Assembly (NCBI GenBank): GCA_966250335.1
Contig: CBINGZ010000028.1
Span: 10,660-74,659 of the forward strand
Direction: 5' to 3'
Length of the DNA: 64,000 nt
From: OLB7 sp966250335
Lineage (GTDB): Bacteria; Bacteroidota; Ignavibacteria; OLB7
Made by a program: the position numbers and the translations under genes. Shown piece after piece: positions 9,451 through 18,552 of this stretch. Under the pieces are notes generated by a model. That model saw nothing but the letters and a program-made list of their open reading frames with translations. It was not told the origin of the DNA and ran no database searches. The first letter of the stretch is position 1, and every line of letters starts with the position of its first letter.

Positions 9451-10047
9451 TCAGATAAGTGTGATCGGCTGAGTGGTATCGGAAAGATTTCTCCCCCCTT
9501 CCAGTTCGATCGTCACGCTGAACCGTATGCCGGGGGATCGATCGAGCCCCTGGGTGCGCAGGAGGCGGACGCGCTCGGACCAGACCTGATCGTCGTCGTT
9601 CATGCCTCGTATCAGGTCGGGGATCGTCACCAGATCCTCGAGGAACTCATCCGCCGCGTAGGGTGAAGGGGAGCGGACGGCCTCGAAATCGGCCGTGACG
9701 TCGCGAACCGTCTGGCTCGAATCGTCCGGGATCGCATGAATCCGTATCGCGAGAACGCTGTCGGTGTTGATGAACCTTGTAACATCGGGACACGATGTGG
9801 CGTATGCAGCCGGCACGGGGGTGAATCGGAACACGCTCTTGAAACCGAACATGATCTCAATACCGTATGCCGTCGCCGGCACGGAAGCGTTGTACGGCGG
9901 CTGCGCGATCCTCCCGCTGTTGTCCAGATTCGACACCTCTATCTTCTGCCATGAGAACGGCACGTTGATCTCCTGATCGCAGCATCCGGCGGCCAGCCAG
10001 AGCAACTGTATCGTAAATGTAGATAATGCGAGTCGTAATGTGTTCAT
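9451..10047 (-). CDS. Small lipoprotein, module copy 1
   Basis: This 198-aa protein has an SPII signal with lipobox LAAGC. It shares several segments with the two paralogues at 10915-11514 and 12359-12949: an NLDNSG motif, VPATAYGI, PAAYATSCP, DSVLAIRIHAIPDDS, DVTADFEA and the C-terminal GIRFSVTIELEGGRNLSDTT ending in TLI. No catalytic motif is seen. AAGGAG lies just upstream of the ATG. It is the first gene of a lipoprotein/barrel pair. A role as a surface or periplasmic partner of the barrel is inference. Confidence 0.8.
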   Translation of the reverse strand: MNTLRLALSTFTIQLLWLAAGCCDQEINVPFSWQKIEVSNLDNSGRIAQPPYNASVPATAYGIEIMFGFKSVFRFTPVPAAYATSCPDVTRFINTDSVLAIRIHAIPDDSSQTVRDVTADFEAVRSPSPYAADEFLEDLVTIPDLIRGMNDDDQVWSERVRLLRTQGLDRSPGIRFSVTIELEGGRNLSDTTQPITLI

Positions 10048-10125
10048 GGGAATTCTCCTTGTGGGTATCCCGGGGCCGGGATACGATATTCTCGGATGTG
10101 CGCCGATGGGACCATCGACTCCCCT
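10048..10125 (-). pseudogene. Relic of a barrel gene between two modules
   Basis: Bases 10070-10110 match 11738-11778 inside the copy 3 barrel gene at 36 of 41 positions. Read on the minus strand in the same frame, both encode nearly the same peptide (GAHPRISYPGPGI here, GAHLRISYLGPGI in the gene). Here the segment is non-coding and lies immediately upstream of the ribosome site of lipoprotein copy 1. It therefore looks like a leftover of a fourth barrel copy or of a recombination event between modules. Confidence 0.6.
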
Positions 10126-10908
10126 TCAGAAGAGCCGGCAATAGAGTCCCAGGCCGATATTCAGGCCGTCGAATCGATGGTCCCGCCGGTCCGTCGCCGT
10201 GACCGGTTCCTCGGCCAGTTCGTGATTCGTGAAGGAGTGGGGCAGGTTCGCACTGCCGTAATAGTAGGCGCTCCTGAGCTGCAATCCCCACCTCGACGTC
10301 CCCTTGAGAAATGTATAGCGCAGCATCAGCGTGGGGATCAGGGTGAACCGGTTCGTTCCCTCGACGACCCTGTCGATGCCTCGATAGAGGTTCGTGCCCG
10401 GTTCCTTCAGCAGGACCGACCATCGTATCGAACCGACCGACAGGTTCCCGGCCAGAAGCCCCGGTTCCAGCGACAACTCACGACGATAGAGAGGGATGCG
10501 ATAGGAAAGCCCGAACCCCATCACCGCCATGACGAACGGGGTCGCGTCGTGCGTGAGAATGTAGTCGTCGGTATAGAGAGATGCGGCATGTTCCGCCAGC
10601 GTGGTGTCGGCAACGACCTGCATGAGATCGAGGACCCCTTCCACCGTCAGCCGATCCGTGATCCGCCAGGCGGCGGTCAGGACGAACGAGCCGTTGTAGG
10701 TTCCGGCACTGTCGAGGAGATGGATCGGGTCGTCCGATCCGGCGCCCCGGTTCCCGAAGGGGAGCGCTATCCCAAAGGCCATCCCCAGGGAGAAGGGATA
10801 ACGGCGCTTCGGATCATCCGTGTCGTTCTGGGATATATCGTTCTGAGCCGTGCAGAGGCCGCAGAGGAGGAGAAGCAGGCAGACCGATACTGTTGTGAAT
10901 CTCAGCAT
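10126..10908 (-). CDS. Outer-membrane barrel-like protein, module copy 2
   Basis: This 260-aa paralogue of copy 1 has the same architecture: a signal peptide (cleavage near LCTAQND), the YPFSLGMAFGIALPFGNRG segment, WRITDRLTVEGV, LSYRIPL, LEPGLLAGNLSVGSIRWSVL, SRWGLQLR and a final aromatic strand (LNIGLGLYCRLF). It follows its lipoprotein gene by 6 bp, the same spacing as in copy 1, so the pair was duplicated as a unit. The function is unknown. Confidence 0.8.
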   Translation of the reverse strand: MLRFTTVSVCLLLLLCGLCTAQNDISQNDTDDPKRRYPFSLGMAFGIALPFGNRGAGSDDPIHLLDSAGTYNGSFVLTAAWRITDRLTVEGVLDLMQVVADTTLAEHAASLYTDDYILTHDATPFVMAVMGFGLSYRIPLYRRELSLEPGLLAGNLSVGSIRWSVLLKEPGTNLYRGIDRVVEGTNRFTLIPTLMLRYTFLKGTSRWGLQLRSAYYYGSANLPHSFTNHELAEEPVTATDRRDHRFDGLNIGLGLYCRLF

Positions 10909-10914
10909 CGTTTC

Positions 10915-11514
10915 TCAGATCAGTGTGAGAGGGGCCGTTGTATCGGAAAGCGTTCTTCCCCCCTTCAGTTCCACCGTCACGCCGAACCTGATGCCGGGGG
11001 ATCGATCGAGGTTCTCCATGCGGAGAAGCTGGGTTCCCTCGATCCATGTCCATTCGTTCCTGTTCATGCCGCGGACCATCTCATCGATCGTCACCAGATC
11101 GATGAGAACAGGACCGATCCCTCCGGCGCCCCTCCGCGTGGCGCGGAATTCGTTCGTGACATCGTGGACCGCCTCGGCGGAATCGCTCGGGATCGCATGA
11201 ACCCGTACCGAGAGGACGGTGTCGACGTTGACGTCGACGAACATCCCCGGACACGACGTAGCGTATGCCGCCGGAAGGAGTAAGTATCGTGATGCAATAT
11301 TGCGGTCGAGCGTGAAGATCATCGAGATGCCGTACGCCGCAGCCGGTACCGGGGAGCCGTATGAAAAGATCGGGGCAGGCCCGCTGTTGTTCAGGTTCTC
11401 GACATCCATTCTGGTCCATCTGAACGGGGCCTCGGTCTCCTCTATGCAGCAGCCCGTAACAAGCCAGAATAATTGTATCGTAAGGGATGATAATGCGAGC
11501 CGTGATATCTTCAT
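10915..11514 (-). CDS. Small lipoprotein, module copy 2
   Basis: This 199-aa lipoprotein (lipobox LVTGC) is closest to copy 1: RLALSSLTIQLFWL, a NLNNSG motif, VPAAAYGI, PAAYATSCPG, VRVHAIPSDS, DVTNEF and a C-terminal GIRFGVTVELKGGRTLSDTT ending in TLI. A second cysteine follows the lipobox cysteine in all three copies. The pairing with the downstream barrel gene is conserved. Confidence 0.8.
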   Translation of the reverse strand: MKISRLALSSLTIQLFWLVTGCCIEETEAPFRWTRMDVENLNNSGPAPIFSYGSPVPAAAYGISMIFTLDRNIASRYLLLPAAYATSCPGMFVDVNVDTVLSVRVHAIPSDSAEAVHDVTNEFRATRRGAGGIGPVLIDLVTIDEMVRGMNRNEWTWIEGTQLLRMENLDRSPGIRFGVTVELKGGRTLSDTTAPLTLI

Positions 11515-11610
11515 CGGTAGTGCTCCCGGGCTTCTGTGGTATGGACGATTCCGTTTTCACTCTCCTGGGTGACACGGTCCCCCTGATTCGTAACCAGCTC
11601 GACTCCGGCC

Positions 11611-12357
11611 TCAGAACGGACTCCAGTAGAAGCCGAGGCCGACGTTCAGAAAACTGAAATCATGGCGCGCGGTGAGCGATGAGGTATGCGAAGGGTCGAT
11701 CAATGTCTCCTCCGTGAGCGAATGATCGACGTCGATTCCGGGGCCGAGATACGATATTCTCAGATGCGCGCCGACGGTGGAGGGGGAGCTCTCCAGCGGG
11801 AGCCGGACCGTCAGCGCGGGGCTGAGGGTGAAGGCCGGTTTCGACGTCATATCGTGTCGAGTGGTCCGATATTCGTTGCTGCCGCTCTTTTTCAGGAAGA
11901 GCGACCGCTGCGCCGACTCCATGAACGTCGCTCCGGCCAGCATCGTCGGTTCCAGAAGAAACGCTCCCAGCCGTACCCTCCATGAAATTCCGCCGCCGTA
12001 GAAGAGGATACCTCCCGCCGTGATCTTGTTTTCCAGCACGATATATTCAGGATAGGAATCCCCCACCCCCTTGTCGGGGAAAAAACCGGTCACCAGCGAA
12101 TAATCGACTGCGAGCTCCAGTGCCAGATCGTCAATAATGCGATATGTCGCCGTGGTTGCGAACGAATAATCGACAGGCGCTTCCTCCATCACGTACGCGG
12201 GTTGTCGCGGCGCCAGTCCCGTTCTGCTCAGCGAGAAGGCGGCGCCGAGCACCGCTCCCAGCGAGAAGTCGTTCTCCGTCGCGTCGTTCTGGGCCGCGGC
12301 GAAGGTGGGGAGCAGGGGAGAGAGCAGAAGGATGGATATCGCTCCGCGATAATACAT
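11611..12357 (-). CDS. Outer-membrane barrel-like protein, module copy 3
   Basis: This 248-aa protein is the most divergent barrel paralogue. It has a signal peptide ending near FAAAQND, a shared YRIIDDLALELAVDY segment, LEPTMLAGATF followed by a SLFLKK segment aligned with the SVLLK of the other copies, and a final FLNVGLGFYWSPF strand. Its start lies 1 bp after the stop of its partner lipoprotein gene. Greater divergence suggests this pair split from the others earlier. Confidence 0.77.
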   Translation of the reverse strand: MYYRGAISILLLSPLLPTFAAAQNDATENDFSLGAVLGAAFSLSRTGLAPRQPAYVMEEAPVDYSFATTATYRIIDDLALELAVDYSLVTGFFPDKGVGDSYPEYIVLENKITAGGILFYGGGISWRVRLGAFLLEPTMLAGATFMESAQRSLFLKKSGSNEYRTTRHDMTSKPAFTLSPALTVRLPLESSPSTVGAHLRISYLGPGIDVDHSLTEETLIDPSHTSSLTARHDFSFLNVGLGFYWSPF

Positions 12358-12358
12358 G

Positions 12359-12949
12359 TCAGATCAGCGTGATTGTATCGGTGGTGTCGGCGATCCTCTT
12401 TCCGCTCGACAGTTCCATCGTCACGATGAAATGAACACCCGTTGCCGGTTCCGATCCGCTGATTCTGATCATCTGATATCGGGTGGCGGAATAGCCCTCG
12501 GGGCGATTGAGCCTCGTGATGAACTCACCGATCGTGATGAACTGCTGCAGAGGGGGAACGCCGTACTCCTTGTCGATCACGCGGAACTCGCCGGTGACGT
12601 CGTGCCGTCCCGAGCCGTCGGTAAGAAGCTCAACGTTGAACGCGCTTACCGTATCCTCGGTGTAGAAGCCTCCTGCCGAGAGGCCGCATGCGTATGCCGC
12701 CGGGACCGGAGAGAATCGGAAGTGGGTCGTGCCGCCGGTTGAAAATTGCAGATCGATCCCGTACGCGCCGGCCGGCACGGTCGGTCCGGCCGGGACCATC
12801 CATTCCCCGCTGTTGTCCATGTTGGTTGCCGTAAGGCCCGACCATTCGGCCGCGACAGGGAGCGAATCGATATCTCCGCAGCAGCCGGCGGCAAGCCAGA
12901 TCGACTGCACCGCGAGAACGCAACAGAGCGGTCGTACTAATCTTCTCAT
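12359..12949 (-). CDS. Small lipoprotein, module copy 3
   Basis: This 196-aa lipoprotein (lipobox LAAGC) keeps the family pattern: a NMDNSG motif, VPAGAYGI, PAAYACG, a DVTGEF segment and a C-terminal GVHFIVTMELSSGKRIADTT ending in TLI. GGGAGAGGAT precedes the ATG. It is the promoter-proximal gene of the whole minus-strand cluster, so any main promoter should lie in 12950-13238. Confidence 0.78.
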   Translation of the reverse strand: MRRLVRPLCCVLAVQSIWLAAGCCGDIDSLPVAAEWSGLTATNMDNSGEWMVPAGPTVPAGAYGIDLQFSTGGTTHFRFSPVPAAYACGLSAGGFYTEDTVSAFNVELLTDGSGRHDVTGEFRVIDKEYGVPPLQQFITIGEFITRLNRPEGYSATRYQMIRISGSEPATGVHFIVTMELSSGKRIADTTDTITLI

Positions 12950-13238
12950 GATCCTCTCCCGGCGAATATGTTCATGTCGTTACCTGAACCGTCGACCCAT
13001 TGACACGGCCTGCGCCGATTCGTAACGGGGCCTGATAAGCGGTGGTGGAGAGGGTGCGGTGGTGACGGAAACGGAAGGGATCGGCGGGGTATGTCGGGGC
13101 TGAACGAAGGAGATACGAAGGCTTTCTTCGGCGGGCTACGGATATACCTTCCGAAGCAGTAGATTAGCGCCGCAGTGCCCCGCTCCCCGGGCGGGAGCGA
13201 TCGGAGCTTCCCTTCTGCGACAGCTATTCCTAGTCTTC
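12950..13238. promoter_or_regulatory. Divergent intergenic region with a hairpin
   Basis: This region separates the minus-strand lipoprotein/barrel cluster from the plus-strand oxidoreductase operon and must hold promoters for both. A perfect 7-bp hairpin (CGCTCCC / GGGAGCG, 13181-13199) lies 40 bp before the oxidoreductase start. I see no convincing promoter boxes and no recognisable riboswitch. Confidence 0.4.
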
Positions 13239-15512
13239 ATGGGCAGAGTCACAAGCGGCGGCGGTCTTGCCGCGGTATGGTATACCGTCAGGAAATCGTT
13301 CGAGGCCGAGGGTGGTCCGATCGAGTTCTGGCGTCACATGAATTCGCGCAACAGCTGCAAGACCTGCGCCTACGGCATGGGGGGCCAGGGAGGGGGAATG
13401 CGGAACGAGTCGGGACATTTTCCGGAGTTCTGCAAGAAGTCGGTGCAGGCGATGGCGGCCGACATGCAGCCGCCGATCGCGCGCGACTTCTTCGAACGCC
13501 ACAGCGTCGACGAGCTCTCCCGGCTCACCCCGCGCGAGCTGGAGAACCTGGGGCGCCTTTCCTATCCGCTCCTCCTTCGCGGCGGCGACACGCATTACCG
13601 CCCGGTCTCCTGGGAGCAGGCGCTGGACGGGGTTGCCGCCGCCATGCGCGCCGCCGATCCGAAACGATCCTTCTTCTACTCCTCCGGCAGAAGCAGCAAC
13701 GAAGCCGCGTTCCTGCTCCAGTGGCTCGCCCGTGTCTACGGCACCAACAACGTTCACAACTGCTCCTACTACTGCCATCAGGCAAGCGGCGTGGGGCTGG
13801 GAAGGACGATCGGTTCGAGCACGGCAACCGTCACGCTGGAGGATGTCGAGCACGCCGATTTCGTCATGCTGATCGGCGCCAACCCGGCGAGCAATCATCC
13901 CCGCCTCATCACGACGCTCGCCGATCTCCGCGCGCGCGGCGGAAAGGTGGTCGTGATCAACCCGCTTCGCGAAACCGGCCTCGACAGGTTCAACATCCCC
14001 TCCAAACCGGGCTCTCTCTTCTTCGGCTCGAAGATCAACGACCTCTACGTGCAGCCCCGCATCGGCGGCGACATCCCCTTCCTCAAGGGGGTTCTGAAGG
14101 AGGTGATCCGCCTTGGGGCGCTCGACGAACGTTTCATCGCCGATCATACCTCCGGGTACGATGAACTCCGCGCCGGACTCCAGAAGGAGTCGCTGGAGGA
14201 ACTGGCCGCGAACGCGGGCGTCGATCGTACTGTGATAGAAGAGACTGCCGCGATCTATGTTGCGTCTCGCAACGCGATCTTCATGTGGGCGATGGGGATC
14301 ACCCATCACCTGCACGGCGTCGACAACGTGGTGGCGATCTCCAACCTGGCGCTCGCCAGGGGGATGGTGGGGCGTCCCCATGCGGGGCTGATGCCGATCC
14401 GCGGGCATTCGAACGTGCAGGGGATCGGCTCGGTCGGATTCGCTCCGGAGCTGAAGGCGGGCTTCCTGAAGGCGATGGAGGATATCTACGGGCTGAAGGT
14501 CCCGACCGAACGGGGGCTCGACTCGATGGAGTCGCTTCATGCGGCAGCCGACGGCGCCATAGATTTCGCGCTCCTGATGGGGGGGAATCTCTACGGCGCC
14601 AGCCCCGACCTGACGTTCGCCGGGGGCGCGCTCGGTCGTATCGGAACAGTGGTCCATATCAGCACCAAGCTCAACCAGGGGCATGTCTGCGTCAGGCCGG
14701 AAGGGGAGGGGAGCGTCTACATCCTCCCGACATGCGTCCGCGACGAGGAGCTGCAGGGGACGACGCAGGAGAGCATGTTCAGCTTCGTCCGCCTCTCCGA
14801 CGGCGGCATGAGGCGGCCCGGCGGGGAGCTGAAATCGGAGGTGGAGATCGTGACCGGGATCGGCGCGCGGCTTCTTCCGGAGGGGCCGATCGATTTCCGG
14901 GCGCTCCGGAACCACGACGAGATCCGGCGGGTTATGGCCCGCACGGTTCCCGGGTACGGCGCCGTCGAGTCGATAGCGCGGACCCGCACGGAGTTCCATG
15001 TGGAAGGCCGTGTCCGTCACGAGCCCTCCTTCCCTCTCCCCGACGGGCGGGCCAGATTCATCCATGTCGATACTCCCGTCGACGACCTTCCGGCCGGGAC
15101 CCTCCGCCTGATGACGATCCGCTCCGAGGGGCAGTTCAACACGGTGGTCTACGAGGAGAACGACAGATACCGCAATCAGTCGTCGCGCGATGTGATCCTG
15201 ATCTCCGAAGGGGATATGGCCGCTCTCGGCCTGAGAGCCGGGCAACGGGTCACGGTCCGCTCGGAGGTCGGCGAGATGCGGAATATCCGTGTCTCGCCCT
15301 ACGATATAGCCAGAGGAAGCACCGCGATGTACTACCCCGAATCGAACACCCTTGTCCCGACCGAGGTCGACAGGGGGAGCCGGACGCCCGCATACAAGAA
15401 TGTCGTGATTACGATAGAGCCCGCCGGCACGGGGGGCTCGATGCAGCCAACTTCAGCCGGGTTCGGAACCCCTTTCGGAAACCCGGTATCAACCGATACG
15501 ACAGCGCCATGA
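13239..15512 (+). CDS. FdhF/YdeP-type molybdopterin oxidoreductase
   Basis: This 757-aa protein matches the YdeP branch of the DMSO-reductase/formate-dehydrogenase family. The N-terminus has NSCKTCAYGMGGQ and, later, EFCKKS cysteines (residues about 43-75). These are followed by the molybdopterin domain (SSGRSSNEAAFLLQ, NCSYYCHQAS, IGANPASNHPRL, RGHSNVQG) and a C-terminal molybdopterin-dinucleotide-binding domain (GLRAGQRVTV, YYPESNTLVP). No in-frame TGA is present, so no selenocysteine is used. The family is called formate-dehydrogenase-like, but its physiological substrate is uncertain. Its stop overlaps the start of the FIST gene by 4 bp. Confidence 0.9.
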   Translation: MGRVTSGGGLAAVWYTVRKSFEAEGGPIEFWRHMNSRNSCKTCAYGMGGQGGGMRNESGHFPEFCKKSVQAMAADMQPPIARDFFERHSVDELSRLTPRELENLGRLSYPLLLRGGDTHYRPVSWEQALDGVAAAMRAADPKRSFFYSSGRSSNEAAFLLQWLARVYGTNNVHNCSYYCHQASGVGLGRTIGSSTATVTLEDVEHADFVMLIGANPASNHPRLITTLADLRARGGKVVVINPLRETGLDRFNIPSKPGSLFFGSKINDLYVQPRIGGDIPFLKGVLKEVIRLGALDERFIADHTSGYDELRAGLQKESLEELAANAGVDRTVIEETAAIYVASRNAIFMWAMGITHHLHGVDNVVAISNLALARGMVGRPHAGLMPIRGHSNVQGIGSVGFAPELKAGFLKAMEDIYGLKVPTERGLDSMESLHAAADGAIDFALLMGGNLYGASPDLTFAGGALGRIGTVVHISTKLNQGHVCVRPEGEGSVYILPTCVRDEELQGTTQESMFSFVRLSDGGMRRPGGELKSEVEIVTGIGARLLPEGPIDFRALRNHDEIRRVMARTVPGYGAVESIARTRTEFHVEGRVRHEPSFPLPDGRARFIHVDTPVDDLPAGTLRLMTIRSEGQFNTVVYEENDRYRNQSSRDVILISEGDMAALGLRAGQRVTVRSEVGEMRNIRVSPYDIARGSTAMYYPESNTLVPTEVDRGSRTPAYKNVVITIEPAGTGGSMQPTSAGFGTPFGNPVSTDTTAP

Positions 15513-16645
15513 ATATCGAGCAACGACACTGGACTCTCCAGGGAGGCTGGACCGGAGCGACCGACGGGAACGCCGCCCGCTCGCATCTCGTCCTGGCATT
15601 CGGCGGACGCGATCCCCTCAGCGACCCGGAGCGATTCGCGGAACTGCGCGAGATCTATCCTGATGCGAGAATCATCACCTGCTCCACCTCCGGGGAGATC
15701 CTCGGCTCGGCGGTCTACGACGACTCCATCACCGTCACCGCCGTTGCCTTCGACTCCTCGACGGTACGGATCGCCGATCTGAAGGTCGAGGAGAGTTCCG
15801 AGAGCTTCGATGCGGGACGGAGGCTTGTGGAGGCGCTTCCGCAGGAGGGGCTCGTCCATGTCTTCGTCCTCTCCGACGGTCAGCGGGTGAACGGAAGCGA
15901 GCTGGTCAAGGGGCTGGCGCAGGGGCTCGGCGAGGATATCTCGATCACGGGCGGTCTTGCCGGGGACGGCACCCGCTTCCAGAAAACCCTCGTCGGCCTC
16001 GACAAGCCTCCGGGTGAGGGAAATGTCGTGGCGGTCGGTCTCTACGGCGACAGGCTCAGGGTAGGTTACGGATCGGTGGGGGGGTGGGACTCGTTCGGTC
16101 CCGACAGGATCATCACGCGGGCGGTCGGCAACAGGCTCTACGAACTGGACGGGCAGTCGGCGCTGAGTCTCTACAAGAAATATCTGGGGGATCTCGCGGC
16201 CGAGCTTCCCGGCTCCGCGCTCCTCTTCCCCCTCAGTATCCGCACCCGCGACGACGACACGCCGGTGGTCCGCACGATCCTCTCGATCGACGAGGATGAG
16301 GACTGCATGATCTTCGCCGGCGACATGCCGGTCGGGGCCTACGCCCGGCTCATGAAGGCGAACTTCGATCGTCTGATCGACGGGGCCTCCCTTGCCGCGG
16401 GAGAAAGTCATCGAACGATCGGCGGGGCCGAGGCGGAGCTCGCCATCCTCATCAGTTGCGTGGGGCGGAAGGTGGTGCTGGGGCAGAGAACGGAGGAGGA
16501 GGTGGAGAGCGTCCGCGAGGTGCTGGGGGAACGGGCGGTTCTGGCGGGCTTCTACTCCTACGGCGAGATATCGCCGTTCACGAAATCGACCCGCTGCGAA
16601 CTTCATAATCAGACGATGACGATCACTACTCTTTCAGAGGCGTGA
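15509..16645 (+). CDS. FIST-domain sensor protein
   Basis: This 378-aa cytoplasmic protein has a FIST N domain (ITCSTSGEI, FVLSDGQRVNGSELVKGL, ITGGLAGDGTRFQKT, near residues 50-180). A FIST C domain follows (RLYELDGQSALSLYKKYLG, then the ILISCVGRKVVLGQRTEEE and GFYSYGEI segments). FIST domains are predicted small-ligand (amino-acid-like) sensors in signal transduction. The ATGA overlap with the oxidoreductase and the position immediately before a histidine kinase suggest it supplies input to that kinase (inference). Confidence 0.9.
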   Translation: MNIEQRHWTLQGGWTGATDGNAARSHLVLAFGGRDPLSDPERFAELREIYPDARIITCSTSGEILGSAVYDDSITVTAVAFDSSTVRIADLKVEESSESFDAGRRLVEALPQEGLVHVFVLSDGQRVNGSELVKGLAQGLGEDISITGGLAGDGTRFQKTLVGLDKPPGEGNVVAVGLYGDRLRVGYGSVGGWDSFGPDRIITRAVGNRLYELDGQSALSLYKKYLGDLAAELPGSALLFPLSIRTRDDDTPVVRTILSIDEDEDCMIFAGDMPVGAYARLMKANFDRLIDGASLAAGESHRTIGGAEAELAILISCVGRKVVLGQRTEEEVESVREVLGERAVLAGFYSYGEISPFTKSTRCELHNQTMTITTLSEA

Positions 16646-16647
16646 GC

Positions 16648-18552
16648 ATGTACAATTCCCTTCTGCAGCGGCAGATACGGAAATATCTCGGCGCCTCGGC
16701 AACCATTCCGGATGAGTTCAAACCGTTGCTCGATGCCGTCAACCAGTCGTACGACCATTACGAAGCGGATCGTGATCTGATAGAACGCTCGATGGACCTC
16801 AGCTCCCTCGAGCTCCTGGAGGCGAACATGCGGCTCCGCTCCGAGAGCGACCGCCAGACGATCCTCCTCCGTAAGCTCCAGGAATCTCTCGATGCCCTTC
16901 AGTTCAACGAGACCCCGCACGGCGGCACGAACGGGGTCGAACATGGCGACCCCGACGACGAGCTGATCGCCGCGGCCGATCTGATCCGCCAGGAGATCGA
17001 GCGGAGAAAGGAGGCGGAGACGAAGCTGCAGGAGAGCGAGGCCAGGTTCCGGCTGCTGGCCGAGAACTCCACCGACGTGGTGGCGCGGTATTCGATCGAC
17101 GGCGTCTGCCGATATATCTCTCCCTCCTGCTTTCCCCTGTTCGGGTACAGACCTGAAGATCTCGTGGGCCGATACATCCATGACCATCTGCACGCCGACG
17201 ACGTGGAGGATGTGCAGAGGATGTTCACGGAGCTCCTCTCCGAGCCGGCCGTGCTCACCGTCTCTGCCCGTCATCGCCGGAAGGATGGATCGTACCGCTG
17301 GTTCGAGACGACCGCCCATGCCGTGCGCGACGCCGCCACCGGCGAGGCGATGGAGATCCATACGGCCTCACGCGATATAACCGAACGGAAGGAGGTGGAG
17401 CAGGAGCTGCAGAAGCTCTCGCTGGTCGCCAGCAAGACCGACAACGGCGTGGCGATCACCGACGCCGACGGGTTCATCGAATGGATCAACGACAGTTTCA
17501 CCCGGATCACCGGGTATTCGACCGACGAGGTGAAGGGGGTGCGCCAGGAGGATCTGCTGCGGGGACCGCTGACCGATCCGGCCACCATCGAAAGCTTCCA
17601 TGCGGCGAGGCAGGCGCGGGTGGCATGTACCGAGGAGATGTTAAATTACCGCCGTGACGGCTCGATTGTCTGGCTGTCCATGAACGTTGCTCCCATCCTG
17701 GATGCCGACGGCCGTGTCGTACGGTTCGTCGGCATCATGAGTGATATATCGGAGCGGAAACAGACGGAGGCGAACATCCGCGAACTGAACGAAGAACTGC
17801 AGAATGCGAACGCACTCCTGACCGAGGAGCGCGATATGGAAAAGGAGCACGTCCGGGTGCTGGAGCAGTTGAACCTGATGAAGAGCGAGTTCGTCTCCAG
17901 CGTCTCCCATGAACTCAGGACGCCGCTCGCCTCGATCATCGGGTTCGCCCAGACGATCCTGGTCGACCCGGAGCTCCCTTCGGAGATGCAGCAGGAGTTC
18001 CTCCAGATCATTCTGGAGGAGGGGAAGCGGCTGGCCAAGCTCATCAACGACATGCTCGATCTGGCGCGCATCGAGAGCGGGCGGGCGATCATGGAGAAAT
18101 CGAAGGTCGATCTGGAGGGGCTCATCCGTCGCGCCCTCTATTCGATTGCGATGCAGGCCGACGACAAGTCGCTGACGGTCAACGTCGATATTCCGGTGCC
18201 CGGAATCATCGCGAACGTCGACCCGGATCGTATGTCGCAGGTGGTGATCAATCTGCTGAGCAACGCCGTCAAGTTCACGCCGAACGGCGGAAGCGTGACG
18301 GTATATGCAGGTTTCGTGGGGAACGACGTGAAGGTCGAGGTAAGCGACACGGGGCTGGGGATTCCGCGTGAGGATATGAACCGCCTGTTCGACAAGTTCT
18401 ACCGCGTCCACAGGCCCGGGCTCGATATCCGCGGCACGGGACTGGGGCTTGCGATCGTCAAGCAGCTGGTGGAACTGCACGGGGGAAGAATAACGGTCAG
18501 AAGCGAAGTCGGCGAGGGATCAACGTTCACAATCCTTATACCCCAGTCATGA
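16648..18552 (+). CDS. PAS-domain sensor histidine kinase
   Basis: This protein of about 634 aa has no membrane span. An N-terminal coiled region is followed by two PAS domains (about 130-245, with FRLLAENSTDVVARYS, and 255-375, with ITDADGFIEWIN), each ending in a PAC motif (DITERK, DISERK). A coiled coil leads to HisKA, with the phospho-acceptor His at about residue 421 in SVSHELRTPLAS. The HATPase domain has the N-box (NLLSNAVKFTP), DTGLGIP, FDKFYRVH and GTGLGLAIVK. A GTG at 16642 overlaps the FIST stop, but ATG 16648 is better spaced from AGAGG at 16636-16640. It presumably phosphorylates one or both downstream regulators. Confidence 0.93.
   Translation: MYNSLLQRQIRKYLGASATIPDEFKPLLDAVNQSYDHYEADRDLIERSMDLSSLELLEANMRLRSESDRQTILLRKLQESLDALQFNETPHGGTNGVEHGDPDDELIAAADLIRQEIERRKEAETKLQESEARFRLLAENSTDVVARYSIDGVCRYISPSCFPLFGYRPEDLVGRYIHDHLHADDVEDVQRMFTELLSEPAVLTVSARHRRKDGSYRWFETTAHAVRDAATGEAMEIHTASRDITERKEVEQELQKLSLVASKTDNGVAITDADGFIEWINDSFTRITGYSTDEVKGVRQEDLLRGPLTDPATIESFHAARQARVACTEEMLNYRRDGSIVWLSMNVAPILDADGRVVRFVGIMSDISERKQTEANIRELNEELQNANALLTEERDMEKEHVRVLEQLNLMKSEFVSSVSHELRTPLASIIGFAQTILVDPELPSEMQQEFLQIILEEGKRLAKLINDMLDLARIESGRAIMEKSKVDLEGLIRRALYSIAMQADDKSLTVNVDIPVPGIIANVDPDRMSQVVINLLSNAVKFTPNGGSVTVYAGFVGNDVKVEVSDTGLGIPREDMNRLFDKFYRVHRPGLDIRGTGLGLAIVKQLVELHGGRITVRSEVGEGSTFTILIPQS

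Noticed and set aside
12950..13238. Molybdenum-cofactor riboswitch before the oxidoreductase gene
   Set aside because: Only a simple 7-bp hairpin is visible; the multi-helix Moco motif cannot be recognised.
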